48,430 nucleotides of DNA from Brucella gallinifaecis (lineage in GTDB: Bacteria; Pseudomonadota; Alphaproteobacteria; Rhizobiales; Rhizobiaceae): contig NZ_ML636816.1 in NCBI RefSeq assembly GCF_006476605.1, positions 1 to 48,430 of the forward strand, written 5' to 3'. Below, one piece after another: positions 34,663 through 43,741 of the stretch (the first letter of the stretch is position 1; every line of letters begins with the position of its first letter). The notes beneath the pieces are model-generated. The model was given only the letters and a program-made list of their open reading frames with translations, did no database searches and was not told the DNA's origin. Both the position numbers and the translations under genes were made by a program.

Positions 34663-36126
34663 TCAGTAATCCACTGCGTAATACTTAGCTTCCATGAATT
34701 CCAGAATACCGGTAACACCACCTTCACGGCCAAGGCCGCTTTGCTTGACGCCACCAAAAGGTGCCGCAGGGTCTGACATTAATCCCCTGTTGATGCCCAG
34801 CATACCTGTTTCAAGCCGCTTGCCAACCCGCATTGCCTGCTTGAGGTCGCGGCTGTAAATATAGGCGGCAAGTCCATATTCGGTGTTGTTTGCAAGACGG
34901 ACCGCCTCGTCTTCGCTCTCGAATTTATAAACTGGCGCAACAGGGCCGAAGATTTCCTCACGGGCGATCGCGGCATCGACCGGAACATTTTCGAGCACTG
35001 TCGGCGGATAAAAATAGCCGCTTTTTGCAAGGGGTTTGCCGCCGGTCGTGGCGCGTGCACCCAAAGAGAGCGCATCCGATACCAGTCTGTCGATTTTAAC
35101 AACAGCATTTTTTGTGATCATCGGACCGCACTGAGTATCAGGGGCATAGCCGGCACCAACCTTGAGTGCCTCCATACGAGCTGTAAGGCCGGCAACAAAT
35201 GCGTCATGTATACCTGACTGAACATAAAATCTGTTTGCGGCAGTACATGCTTCACCGGCATTGCGCATTTTTGCGATCATAGCGCCGTCGAGAGCGGCCT
35301 CGAGATCTGCATCATCGAAAACAAGGAAGGGGGCGTTGCCACCGAGTTCCATTGAACAGTTGACTACTGATTTTGCAGCTTCGCCAAGCAATGTGCGGCC
35401 TACACCCGTCGAACCCGTGAAAGAAAGCTTGCGCACACGCGGATCTGCGAGCATGGCGTTTGTGACCGCAGACGGATTGCTTGTGGTGAGCACGTTGACA
35501 ACACCCGCAGGTACGCCAGCCTCTTCGCCAAGGCGTGCCATAGCGTAAGCTGTCAGGGGTGTTTCAGAAGCAGGTTTGAGAATGACTGTACATCCGGCAG
35601 CAAGAGCGGGGCCAATTTTTCGGGTCGCCATGGCCGCGGGAAAATTCCACGGCGTAATAAGGACTGCAATGCCAATTGGTTCATGGTCGACAATGATGTG
35701 GTGAGAGCCGGAAGGCGTATGCCGGTATTCCCCCGGAATGCGCACAGCCTCTTCCGCATACCAACGCAAAAATTCGGCTGCATAGGCAATTTCGCCGCGT
35801 GCATCGGGCAGTGCCTTGCCATTTTCCAGCGAGACAAGCAAAGCAAGCTCTTCAGCATGTTGCGTCATCAGTTGAAACCAGCGGCGGAGGATTTCTGAGC
35901 GTTGACGTGATGGGGTGTTGCGCCATGCCAAGGCTGCTGCATTCGCAGCATCCACGGCGTGCATTGCATCGGCGACGGATGCGTCGGCGACTTCACCGAG
36001 TTTTTCACCTGTGGACGGATCTGTGACGGCTATCCCATTGCCTTTATGCCATTTGCCGCCGATGTAAAGACCTTCAGTGTGCATGGTCGGAGCGGCATAG
36101 CCGGTGAATTTGGCATTAATCGTCAT
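34663..36126 (-). CDS. NAD(P)-dependent aldehyde dehydrogenase, succinate-semialdehyde type
   Basis: 487 residues with Asn161 (TPWNFP), Glu260 (MELGGN) and nucleophile Cys294 (GEACTAANR). Segments such as GECYR-like [29 protein letters not shown] and the C-terminal LGREGG resemble GabD-type enzymes, which oxidise succinate semialdehyde and similar omega-acid aldehydes. AGGA eight bases before supports the ATG at 36126; a longer frame to 36153 would overlap the previous gene. It follows the iron alcohol dehydrogenase by 14 bases, which suggests alcohol to aldehyde to acid in sequence. Confidence 0.87.
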   Translation of the reverse strand: MTINAKFTGYAAPTMHTEGLYIGGKWHKGNGIAVTDPSTGEKLGEVADASVADAMHAVDAANAAALAWRNTPSRQRSEILRRWFQLMTQHAEELALLVSLENGKALPDARGEIAYAAEFLRWYAEEAVRIPGEYRHTPSGSHHIIVDHEPIGIAVLITPWNFPAAMATRKIGPALAAGCTVILKPASETPLTAYAMARLGEEAGVPAGVVNVLTTSNPSAVTNAMLADPRVRKLSFTGSTGVGRTLLGEAAKSVVNCSMELGGNAPFLVFDDADLEAALDGAMIAKMRNAGEACTAANRFYVQSGIHDAFVAGLTARMEALKVGAGYAPDTQCGPMITKNAVVKIDRLVSDALSLGARATTGGKPLAKSGYFYPPTVLENVPVDAAIAREEIFGPVAPVYKFESEDEAVRLANNTEYGLAAYIYSRDLKQAMRVGKRLETGMLGINRGLMSDPAAPFGGVKQSGLGREGGVTGILEFMEAKYYAVDY

Positions 36127-36140
36127 GGTAGAAATCCTTT

Positions 36141-37340
36141 TCAATTCGGGCATGAGCGCTCGCCATGATAGGCGGCGGTGACGAGATCGTGCATTTCAGT
36201 ATGGTTGAGGGGGCGTGGATTGTTCTGAATAAGGCGAGAGATGCCCATGCTTTGTTCAGCTACCCAGCCTATCCGGCTTTCTTCAAGCCCAAGTTCACGC
36301 AGTGTTGACGGGATGCCTATGCGTGCAAACAGAGATTCAAATTCGGGAATGACCTCGTCAGGCTCTGCCAGCCCGATAACTTGCGCTATTTGAGAAAGTT
36401 CGTCATGGATGACTGGCGCATTCCACCTCATAACATAGGGCATAAGGCAGGCCACACCGAGACCATGTGCCGTGTGCGTTAAAGCACCTACCGGATATTG
36501 AATGGCATGGGCAGCGGCTGTTCCTGCTACACCAAAAGCCAGTCCTGCAAGCGTTGCGCCCAGCATGACCTTTTCACGCGCCGCGTGATCGCTGCCGGTT
36601 GCGCATGCCGCTTCAAGCCCTTGCCACAGCAATTTGATAGCGCTCAAGGCGAAATGATCTGACAGTTCGTTTTTGCCAACGAAAACGCGTTGCTGGGCGA
36701 TACCGGGAATGGGATCGCGTCTGATTGCTGTGAAAGCCTCAAGCGCGTGGGTCAGCGCGTCCGCACCTGCAATTGCTGTAAGGGCGGGTGGACATGACAG
36801 AGTGAGTTCCGGGTCGCAGATTGAAACAGTAGGAATGAGATAGGGGCTGGAAATGCCAACCTTCAGGCTTCGCTCAGCATCAGAAAGCACTGCGACTGGC
36901 GTCACTTCCGAACCGGTGCCGGCAGTGGTGGGGATTGCAATTAATGGCATTAAAGGCCCGGGGACAGCGTATTCGCCATAATAATCCTGTGGTCGTCCGC
37001 CATGGGTGAGAAGCAGGGCCAAGCATTTGGCCATATCAAGACAAGAGCCGCCTCCAATGCCGATGACAAGATCAGGAGCAAAGCTGCGGGCAGCATCCGC
37101 GCTGCTTATAGCAGAATCGACCGGAACATCAGGCAAAGTGGTGCTATCTACAAATATTATGATGCCTGCTTCTTCAAGCTGTCGCATGAGTGTGACGAAA
37201 TTGTCGTCGGAAGCAAGGCGCATATCGGTGACGATCAATGCCCGTCGGCCAAGTTTGGCGGCAATGCTGCCAAGAGCATGCCGCTGCCCCCTGCCAAAGA
37301 GCAGTTCACGCGGCGCTCTCAATGTGCCGAAAAGGTTCAT
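36141..37340 (-). CDS. iron-containing alcohol dehydrogenase
   Basis: 399-residue group III dehydrogenase. The NAD loop is GIGGGSCLDMAK (about 93-104), TAGTGSEVTP follows, and the iron ligands are expected in ADALTHALEAF, HAIQYPVGALTHTAHG and CDPEL. Members oxidise hydroxy acids, diols or 4-hydroxybutyrate-type alcohols, or reduce lactaldehyde and maleylacetate. It is the second gene of the minus-strand operon, 20 bases after the Ldh-type gene. With a semialdehyde dehydrogenase next, a hydroxy-acid to semialdehyde step is plausible. An insert near 215-225 (QQRVFVGKNELSDH) is not typical, but the core is intact. Confidence 0.87.
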   Translation of the reverse strand: MNLFGTLRAPRELLFGRGQRHALGSIAAKLGRRALIVTDMRLASDDNFVTLMRQLEEAGIIIFVDSTTLPDVPVDSAISSADAARSFAPDLVIGIGGGSCLDMAKCLALLLTHGGRPQDYYGEYAVPGPLMPLIAIPTTAGTGSEVTPVAVLSDAERSLKVGISSPYLIPTVSICDPELTLSCPPALTAIAGADALTHALEAFTAIRRDPIPGIAQQRVFVGKNELSDHFALSAIKLLWQGLEAACATGSDHAAREKVMLGATLAGLAFGVAGTAAAHAIQYPVGALTHTAHGLGVACLMPYVMRWNAPVIHDELSQIAQVIGLAEPDEVIPEFESLFARIGIPSTLRELGLEESRIGWVAEQSMGISRLIQNNPRPLNHTEMHDLVTAAYHGERSCPN

Positions 37341-37360
37341 GAAAGATCTCCTTCAATAAT

Positions 37361-38365
37361 TCAGGCTGCTTTGAGCGCCAAAAGATGTTCTAAAAGCATT
37401 GGGGGAAGTTCTATTCCCAAGCGCTCCATTGACGCCCGTCGTTTACGTGCGCCATCACCTGGTATGGCGACCGGATTTTCTGGATCGGACGGAGTGGAAT
37501 TGCGCAAGTGATCAAGATAGGATGCAAGTGAGCAGATATTGCCATTGCCTGCCGCTACATCGATCAGAATGAGAAGGTCGCCCTTGTTGGCGGCATGGAT
37601 GTCATCAAGCGTGCCACGCACCTTTGGAGCAAGGTCGGAACCCGCAAGTGCTGCAACCAGAAGCTCAATGGCAAGACCCAGCCCGTAACCTTTTGCGCCG
37701 CCGAATGGAGCGATAGCACCGGTTTTGGCCGCTTGAGGGTCCGTCGTTGACTGACCTGCTGCATCAACCGCCCAACCGGATGGAATAGGCACCCCGCGCA
37801 GGGCATGATTGTTGATCTTGCCCATGGAAACAATGCTGGTCGCAAAATCAAGGGTGAAGGGATGATCGCCCGAGGGAATTGCAATAGCGACGGGATTGGT
37901 CCCGAGCATGGCCTGAGTGCCGCCAAACGGATGAACAAGCGCTTCACTGGTTGACATCACAATGCCAATTGTACCGTTTTTGGCGGCGGCCTCTGCGTAA
38001 TAAGCCAGCATACCAATATGATTGGCATTATGGATCGCAGCCATGGCAATGCCGGATTCACTCAGAATGGGCTGCATTTCCTGCATTGCATGCATCATCA
38101 CTACCGGCCCTAGGCCGCGCTCGCCGTCGACACTGAGAAAGGAGCGCCTGTGCCATGTTCCGGTTCCACGGCTTTGTGCATTGGCAAGCCCCTTGTCCAA
38201 TCGGGAAAGAATAAGTGGCAGTCGCTGCAAGCCGTGCGAAGGTATTCCACGCAGTTCAGCTTCTAGAAGAATATCTGCCTGGAGGCGTGCATGGGCTGTA
38301 GGTACGTCTCTCGCTTCGAGGAGAGTTACCGCTAACCCCCGGAGCCGTTCTGCTGCAAGCTTCAT
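37361..38365 (-). CDS. Ldh-family NAD(P)-dependent 2-hydroxyacid dehydrogenase
   Basis: 334 residues of the malate/L-lactate/ureidoglycolate/sulfolactate dehydrogenase family (not Rossmann-fold malate dehydrogenase). Marks are HGLQRLP near 44 (catalytic His), NANHIGMLAYYAE, FGGTQAMLGTNPVAIAIP and GGAKGYGLGLAIELL. These enzymes interconvert 2-hydroxy and 2-keto acids. It is the first gene of the operon, divergent from gntR, with the palindrome at 38384-38395 in front. The substrate is unknown. Confidence 0.87.
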   Translation of the reverse strand: MKLAAERLRGLAVTLLEARDVPTAHARLQADILLEAELRGIPSHGLQRLPLILSRLDKGLANAQSRGTGTWHRRSFLSVDGERGLGPVVMMHAMQEMQPILSESGIAMAAIHNANHIGMLAYYAEAAAKNGTIGIVMSTSEALVHPFGGTQAMLGTNPVAIAIPSGDHPFTLDFATSIVSMGKINNHALRGVPIPSGWAVDAAGQSTTDPQAAKTGAIAPFGGAKGYGLGLAIELLVAALAGSDLAPKVRGTLDDIHAANKGDLLILIDVAAGNGNICSLASYLDHLRNSTPSDPENPVAIPGDGARKRRASMERLGIELPPMLLEHLLALKAA

Positions 38366-38383
38366 ATTTTAATCCTATATCGG

Positions 38384-38395
38384 ATCGTATACGAT
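38384..38395. promoter_or_regulatory. GntR operator palindrome
   Basis: ATCGTATACGAT is a perfect 12-base palindrome about 19 bases upstream of the ldh-type gene and between it and divergent gntR. FadR/FCD-type GntR proteins bind short palindromes of this size, so this is the likely operator for both directions. Confidence 0.6.
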
Positions 38396-38402
38396 ATTGT
38401 AT

Positions 38403-38431
38403 TTGACATAGGATATCTTATTTGCAATAAA
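38403..38431 (+). promoter_or_regulatory. sigma70-type promoter of gntR and importer genes
   Basis: TTGACA (38403-38408), 17 bases, AATAAA (38426-38431). The -35 is perfect; the -10 is moderate. It begins eight bases after the ATCGTATACGAT palindrome. Confidence 0.5.
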
Positions 38432-38465
38432 CAGCAATATGTCAAGAAGCCGTTGGAGAATTTAA

Positions 38466-39152
38466 ATGACATTTACAGCGGAGCGGGAAACCAGGAGGAT
38501 GCCTATTCGCCCGAGCAGCGTGGTCGATAGCGTCTATGATAATATATATCATAGACTGATGTCCCTGGAGATTGCGCCCAGTTCACGCATTCCCATAGAT
38601 GTTCTGGCGCGTGAGATTGGCGTTTCTCAAACGCCTATCCGCGAAGCATTGAGCCGCTTGGAGCGGGAAGGCCTTGTGCGTAAGGAGCATCTGGTCGGCT
38701 ACAGTGCATCACCGCAATGGACAAAAAAACAGTTCGAAGACCTTTATGCATTCCGCTTGCTCGTCGAACCCGAAGTGGCCCGGCTCGCGACCCTCAATAT
38801 GACCCCTGAGGATCTGGATCTTCTTGAAAATGCCGCTGCTGATATGGGAAATGGCGATGCGCCTGTTGATCGCAATACGCGCTATTCACGCTTTGCGCGT
38901 GCAGACGCGCATTTTCACGATGCAATCCTACATATTGGCGGCAACGACCTGATCCGTAATGCTTTATCCAGTCAGCATGTCCATCTGCATATTTTCCGGT
39001 TGATGTTTCACACACGCGTAACGCAGGAAGCGCTTGAAGAGCACGAAAACTTGCTTTCAGCATTCCGTTCAGGTGATCCGCAGGCGGCATATGATGCCAT
39101 GCGCATTCATATAGAGCGTTCGCGCGACAGATTACTTTCGGCTTTCGAATGA
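38466..39152 (+). CDS. GntR-family regulator, FCD (FadR) subgroup
   Basis: 228 residues. The winged helix-turn-helix is PIDVLAREIGVSQTPIREALSRLEREGLV (about 43-71), followed by an all-helical FCD domain with the metal-type His/Asp positions (DAHFHDAILHIGGN, HVHLHIF, RIHIERSRD). GGAG precedes the ATG. It controls sugar-acid or hydroxyacid genes in relatives and probably both arms here. Its stop overlaps the ATPase start (ATGA), so it is made with the importer. Confidence 0.88.
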   Translation: MTFTAERETRRMPIRPSSVVDSVYDNIYHRLMSLEIAPSSRIPIDVLAREIGVSQTPIREALSRLEREGLVRKEHLVGYSASPQWTKKQFEDLYAFRLLVEPEVARLATLNMTPEDLDLLENAAADMGNGDAPVDRNTRYSRFARADAHFHDAILHIGGNDLIRNALSSQHVHLHIFRLMFHTRVTQEALEEHENLLSAFRSGDPQAAYDAMRIHIERSRDRLLSAFE

Positions 39153-40741
39153 AAACAGCCCTCTCTACCCAATCTCCGGCATTATCCGCCAGTCAGGCGA
39201 GTGCAGTCCTTCAGGCTGAAGGCCTGAGTAAGACCTATGGCCAGATCACAGTCTTGTCTGATGTCACTCTTGATGTCCGGGCGGGTGAGGTTCACGCAAT
39301 CATCGGCGAGAATGGTGCTGGCAAGTCGACCCTGATGAAGCTGTTATCCGGATATGTCGAGCCGACGCGAGGCCGGTTGTTACTGGACGGCAAGGTGACA
39401 GCATTTCGGAATGCGGTTGAAGCAGAAGATGCCGGTATCGTTTTGGTTCATCAGGAAATTCTGCTTGCCCCTGATCTGACAGTGGCGGAGAACCTGTTTC
39501 TCGGACGCGAACTTAGCCGCGGTCCGATGGTGGATGATGCCGCGATGAACCGGCGCACTACTGAGCTTCTGGCAAGAGTTGGCTCTGCAGCGCATCCGCA
39601 AGATCATGTTGGTGAATTGCCGCTTGCACAGCGCCAGCTTGTACAGATCGCCCGTGCGCTTCTGGATGACCGAAAAGTGGTTATTCTTGATGAGCCGACC
39701 GCAGTTCTGGCCAATGATGAGGTCGCAGCGCTGCTGGATATTATAAAGATGCTACGCGAACATGGCGTGGCAGTTCTCTATATTTCGCATCGTCTTGATG
39801 AAGTTCAGGCACTGGCCGATAGGATCACCGTGCTGCGTGATGGCCATATGATTGGTACATGGCCAGCCGAAAATCTCAGCCAGCGTGAAATGGCCGAGCT
39901 GATGGTCGGACGTGAACTGGCAATGCTTTATCCTCACAAACGTCCTCTGACAGAGCATGCGCCCATTCTCTCAGTCACGGATCTGTCGGTGGATCATGGT
40001 ACGGATTGTGTAAGTTTCAATGCCCGGCCCGGCGAGGTGCTTGGCATTGGCGGAATGATCGGCGCAGGCCGTACTGAACTGATCGAAGGGCTGATGGGGC
40101 TTCGTCCGTCACGGGCAGCGAGCGTTATTGTCAATGGCGAAGAAATCAAGCATCGCTCGGTTCGCACATTGATGGATGCTGGTCTTGTCTATCTGACTGA
40201 AGATCGAAAAGGAAAAGGCCTGCTTCTGGAGGAGCAGCTCGGCCCCAACCTGACACTTCAGGCGCTTGATGCAGTTAATCCTGGTACTGTCCTTAATAAG
40301 CAGCAAGAGCTTTCTCTCCTCAAGCAGGTGGTGGCGGATTATGATATCCGCGTTCGCTCACTTCAGCTTGAAGCGGGAAAACTTTCCGGCGGCAATCAGC
40401 AAAAGCTGCTGCTGGCCAAAGTAATGCTGGCCGATCCTGCGATCGTGATTATTGATGAACCAACACGCGGCATCGATATTGGTAACAAGGATCAGATCTA
40501 CCATTTTATCGATGCGATGGTGCGTGCTGGTAAGGCTTGCATCATAATCTCATCAGAAATGCCGGAACTGGTAGGACTTGCTGACCGCGTTCTCGTAATG
40601 CGGGCTGGCAGGATCGTTGCCGAGCTTACCGGCGATGAAATCAATGAGAAAAATGTCATCTACGCCGCCACTGTTGGTGGAAGTGAAGATGTGGGGGAGA
40701 ACAAACATGGCCGAAGCGGCAACACCAAGCATACCCGCTGA
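39149..40741 (+). CDS. two-domain sugar ABC transporter ATPase (RbsA/MglA family)
   Basis: 530 residues. First half: Walker A GENGAGKST, ELPLAQRQLVQIARAL as signature, VVILDEPTAVL. Second half: degenerate Walker A GMIGAGRTELIEGL, then LSGGNQQKLLLAKVM and DEPTRGIDI. The N-terminus carries about 20 extra residues. It belongs to the GntR-linked importer with the permease and binding protein that follow, and overlaps the permease start by 35 bases. Confidence 0.92.
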   Translation: MKTALSTQSPALSASQASAVLQAEGLSKTYGQITVLSDVTLDVRAGEVHAIIGENGAGKSTLMKLLSGYVEPTRGRLLLDGKVTAFRNAVEAEDAGIVLVHQEILLAPDLTVAENLFLGRELSRGPMVDDAAMNRRTTELLARVGSAAHPQDHVGELPLAQRQLVQIARALLDDRKVVILDEPTAVLANDEVAALLDIIKMLREHGVAVLYISHRLDEVQALADRITVLRDGHMIGTWPAENLSQREMAELMVGRELAMLYPHKRPLTEHAPILSVTDLSVDHGTDCVSFNARPGEVLGIGGMIGAGRTELIEGLMGLRPSRAASVIVNGEEIKHRSVRTLMDAGLVYLTEDRKGKGLLLEEQLGPNLTLQALDAVNPGTVLNKQQELSLLKQVVADYDIRVRSLQLEAGKLSGGNQQKLLLAKVMLADPAIVIIDEPTRGIDIGNKDQIYHFIDAMVRAGKACIIISSEMPELVGLADRVLVMRAGRIVAELTGDEINEKNVIYAATVGGSEDVGENKHGRSGNTKHTR

Positions 40742-41702
40742 CAAGAGACGTCGTATCCGCTGGGCTGACCTTGCGCCTTTCATTGCGCTTGCGGTGATTG
40801 TGTTTTTCGGAGCGATGGTCAATTCGAATTTCACAGCTTCTGCAAACCTGATCAATGTTATCACACGCAGCGCTTTCATCGCGATTATTGCGGTTGGAGC
40901 GACGTTTGTTATCTCATCGGGTGGTTTGGACCTTTCGGTCGGGTCCATGATGGCCTTTGTCACCGGAATTATGATCATGGTGATGAACTATCTGGCGCCA
41001 GCTTATGGTGCATGGGCAATCCCAATGGGGGCTAGTCTTGCTCTTGTTGTGGGCGCACTTTGTGGCCTTTTCAACGGGCTGATTGTGACACTCGGACGTA
41101 TAGAGCCGTTCATCGTAACACTTGGCACTATGGGTATTTTCAGAGCCTTTATCACTTTCATGACGGATGGAGGGTCATTACCGATCGACCGCAGTCTGCG
41201 TGAGGCCTATCGCCCGGTCTATTTTGGCAATCTGTTCGGCATTCCATATCCGGTTCTTATCACCTTGGTTGTGGTGATGCTTGGCGCATTCCTACTTTAC
41301 AAAACGAAGTTTGGCCGCCGCCTTACATCTGCCGGATCGAGTGAGGAGGTTGCCCGCTTTTCCGGTGTCAACGTCGCGGCTGTGCGAACCTTTGCTTATG
41401 TTATTCAGGGCATTTGCGTGGCTGTTGCGGCTATCTGTTATGTACCGCGCCTGGGAGCTGCCACGCCAACAACGGGCCAACTCTGGGAGCTGCAGGTCAT
41501 TACCGCGGTGGTGATTGGCGGCACGCTATTGCGCGGCGGACGCGGACGCATCGGAGGAACCGTGGCTGGCGCACTCATTCTCGAAGTTATCGCTAACGTC
41601 ATGGTTCTGTCAGACATGGTTTCTGAATATCTCGTCGCAGCCGTGCAGGGCGCGATTATTATCATCGCTATGCTGGCGCACCGTTTTACTGCCAACCGCT
41701 GA
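40707..41702 (+). CDS. ribose-type ABC transporter permease (RbsC family)
   Basis: 331 residues with eight to ten helices and the family hallmarks SSGGLDLSVGSMMAFVTG (about 71-88), the cytoplasmic SSEEVARFSGVNV loop and AVVIGGTLLRGGRGRIGG. The ATG at 40707 with GGGGGAGA before it is chosen; a longer frame reads back into the ATPase gene. It makes the channel of the sugar-type importer. Confidence 0.9.
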   Translation: MAEAATPSIPADKRRRIRWADLAPFIALAVIVFFGAMVNSNFTASANLINVITRSAFIAIIAVGATFVISSGGLDLSVGSMMAFVTGIMIMVMNYLAPAYGAWAIPMGASLALVVGALCGLFNGLIVTLGRIEPFIVTLGTMGIFRAFITFMTDGGSLPIDRSLREAYRPVYFGNLFGIPYPVLITLVVVMLGAFLLYKTKFGRRLTSAGSSEEVARFSGVNVAAVRTFAYVIQGICVAVAAICYVPRLGAATPTTGQLWELQVITAVVIGGTLLRGGRGRIGGTVAGALILEVIANVMVLSDMVSEYLVAAVQGAIIIIAMLAHRFTANR

Positions 41703-41732
41703 AAACAGTACTGACTTCACAAGGAGGAGAAC

Positions 41733-42701
41733 ATGAAGTCTATTTTACAAAAAACCGGTCTCTTAGGAGCGACCGTTGCATTGGCTCTTGCTCTGCCACT
41801 CGGCAGCGCACTATCCGAAGATAAAAAGGTAACAATGGCTGTCTCGATACCAGCCGCCACACACGGCTGGACAGGCGGTGTCGTTTACCACGCCGAGCAG
41901 GCAAAAAAAGAAATAGAAGCCGCATACCCGAATATCGAGGTTATTGTATCAACCTCGCCTTCAGCAACAGCTCAAGTCTCCGCTCTGGAGGATCTTTCCG
42001 CCAGTCGCAAGCTGGATGCACTGGTCATTCTGCCGTTCACTTCCGAGGAGCTGACAGGACCGGTCGAGCAGGTCAAACAAAAAGGTACTTTCATCTCTGT
42101 TGTTGACCGTGGTCTCACAGACCCAAATGTTCAGGATCTGTACGTCGCCGGTGATAACATAGCAGTTGGTGCCAACACAGCGCACTGGCTGGTAGACAAG
42201 CTCGGTGGCGAGGGTGAGATAGTCGTTCTTCGTGGCATCCCAACGGTCATTGATGATGAACGCATCAAGGGTTTCTCGGATGTTATAGGAAAGTCCAACA
42301 TCAAGATCCTCGATATTCAATATGCGAACTGGAATCAGGATGAAGCTTTCAAGCTGATGCAGGACTATCTTGCAAAATATCCTAAAATCGATGCCGTCTG
42401 GGCTAATGATGATGACATGTTGCTTGGTGTTCTTGAGGCGGTCGACAATGCAGGCCGTAAAGACATTAAATATGCACTTGGTGGCAACGGCATGAAACAG
42501 GTTATCGAGATGGTTAAGGAAAAGAACGAGCGTACGCCGATCTCAACTCCTTATCCGCCATCAATGGTCAAATCGGCCATGTATATGACGGCAGCACAAT
42601 TCGCCGGACAAGCACCAATGCGCGGTTCATTCCTGCTTGGTGCGCCACTGATCACGCCTGAAAACGCAGAGCAGTTCTATTTTCCGGATTCTCCGTTCTA
42701 A
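41733..42701 (+). CDS. periplasmic sugar-binding protein (RbsB/XylF-like)
   Basis: 322 residues with a signal peptide (cleavage near residue 28, SALS-ED) and a type 1 periplasmic fold: VTMAVSIPAATHGWTGGVVYHAEQA, LDALVILPFTSEELT, IDAVWANDDDMLLGVLEA. AAGGAGG precedes the ATG. It collects the ligand for the importer encoded upstream. The ligand is unknown; the linked dehydrogenases suggest a polyol or sugar acid. Confidence 0.9.
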   Translation: MKSILQKTGLLGATVALALALPLGSALSEDKKVTMAVSIPAATHGWTGGVVYHAEQAKKEIEAAYPNIEVIVSTSPSATAQVSALEDLSASRKLDALVILPFTSEELTGPVEQVKQKGTFISVVDRGLTDPNVQDLYVAGDNIAVGANTAHWLVDKLGGEGEIVVLRGIPTVIDDERIKGFSDVIGKSNIKILDIQYANWNQDEAFKLMQDYLAKYPKIDAVWANDDDMLLGVLEAVDNAGRKDIKYALGGNGMKQVIEMVKEKNERTPISTPYPPSMVKSAMYMTAAQFAGQAPMRGSFLLGAPLITPENAEQFYFPDSPF

Positions 42702-42722
42702 AGCATACAGGCGAAAACATAC

Positions 42723-42748
42723 TGGTGCCCGTTTCAGAATGGGCACCA
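42723..42748 (+). other. hairpin between binding protein and PfpI genes
   Basis: Perfect 8-bp stem TGGTGCCC / GGGCACCA with a ten-base loop, 22 bases after the binding-protein stop. No T-run follows, so it may protect the upstream message or reduce read-through to the PfpI gene. Confidence 0.5.
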
Positions 42749-42776
42749 TCCAATCATGAATAAGAGGAGATATGAT

Positions 42777-43364
42777 ATGAACGGCAAAAAAATTCTCATG
42801 CTGACCGGAGAGTTCACTGAGGAATATGAAATTTATGTGTTTCAGCAGGGAATGGAAGCAGTGGGTCATACGGTTCACGTGATATGCCCTGACAAAAAGG
42901 CTGGAGACCGGATTAAAACCTCACTGCATGATTTTGAAGGCGACCAGACCTATACGGAAAAGCTCGGCCATTATGCCGACATCAACAAAACGTTTTCTGA
43001 AGTCCGTGTTGAGGAATATGACGCCGTTTATGCGGCTGGCGGACGCGGTCCCGAATATATCCGTACCGACAAACGCATTCAGGATATGGTTCGCCATTTC
43101 CATGAGACGGGCAAGCCGATCTTTACCATCTGCCATGGTGTGCAGATTTTGATGGCTGTTCCCGGTGTTCTGAAGGGTAGAAAAGTTGCGGGTCTTGGTG
43201 CCTGTGAACCAGAGGTGACAGCGGTTGGCGGCACCTATATCGACCTGAGCCCGACTGATGCTTATGTTGATGGCAATATGGTTTCGGCCAAAGGATGGAC
43301 CGCATTAGCAGCATTCATGCGTGAGTGCCTAAACGTACTTGGAACAAAAATTATTCATAGCTAA
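42777..43364 (+). CDS. DJ-1/PfpI-family protein
   Basis: 195 residues, class I glutamine-amidotransferase-like fold. The nucleophile elbow is FTICHGVQIL with Cys119 and His120, and an acidic Glu near residue 12-15 completes the DJ-1-type site; YAAGGRGPEYIR is the usual preceding strand and loop. Relatives act as glyoxalase III, chaperone-like or protease-like proteins. AGGAG seven bases before fixes the ATG at 42777; a start seven codons upstream is less likely. It is the last gene of the GntR unit and could detoxify a reactive aldehyde of the pathway (inference). Confidence 0.83.
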   Translation: MNGKKILMLTGEFTEEYEIYVFQQGMEAVGHTVHVICPDKKAGDRIKTSLHDFEGDQTYTEKLGHYADINKTFSEVRVEEYDAVYAAGGRGPEYIRTDKRIQDMVRHFHETGKPIFTICHGVQILMAVPGVLKGRKVAGLGACEPEVTAVGGTYIDLSPTDAYVDGNMVSAKGWTALAAFMRECLNVLGTKIIHS

Positions 43365-43372
43365 TAGTTGTG

Positions 43373-43396
43373 ATCGGCGGGTATCCTCCCGCCGAT
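43373..43396 (+). terminator. terminator of the gntR-importer operon
   Basis: Perfect 9-bp stem ATCGGCGGG / CCCGCCGAT with loop TATCCT, nine bases after the PfpI stop, followed by TGTATATAG. Strong hairpin, modest T content. Confidence 0.7.
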
Positions 43397-43704
43397 TGTA
43401 TATAGAAGTTTCAATTTCAGATATTTGATAAATCAACGGACAGCATGATTGGTTGTGATTTAATGTCCACTTCTCTGACTGCCTTTATTTAGCAGAATGT
43501 ATCTGTCGAGCAAAAGAAGATGGTGCTTGGCTCATACTGGCGCCAAGCACATATCAAAGATATGGCAGGCTTTGAACAATTGAAGGCAAGATACTTCTCT
43601 CAATGGTGTTGCTGCGATCAACAAAGCATAGAATTGATCTTTTCTCTGCCTGCACGATCTTTAGTATAAATTACCTACCGATTTTATAAGTTTTTATATC
43701 AACT
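43397..43704. other. 308-base leader/intergenic region before the PPC-ECF operon
   Basis: No open frame. It holds a 9-bp perfect hairpin GTGCTTGGC / GCCAAGCAC at 43523-43550 and a smaller GATCAA / TTGATC pairing near 43617. Neither a TPP nor a cobalamin riboswitch core was recognised. Together with the hairpin at 43705-43737 it may be a structured leader RNA. Confidence 0.4.
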
Positions 43705-43737
43705 AACCTCCTGCTCCGCATGGCGGAAATTGAGGTT
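43705..43737 (+). promoter_or_regulatory. leader hairpin that covers the PPC ribosome binding site
   Basis: AACCTC (43705-43710) pairs with GAGGTT (43732-43737), which contains the GAGG ribosome binding site of the PPC gene; inside, TCCGC (43715-43719) pairs with GCGGA (43723-43727). When folded the site would be hidden, as in translational switches or thermometers. Confidence 0.5.
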
Positions 43738-43741
43738 GAAA

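Noticed and set aside
43397-43704. TPP or cobalamin riboswitch before the ECF operon
   Set aside because: The conserved cores of these aptamers were looked for by eye and not found.
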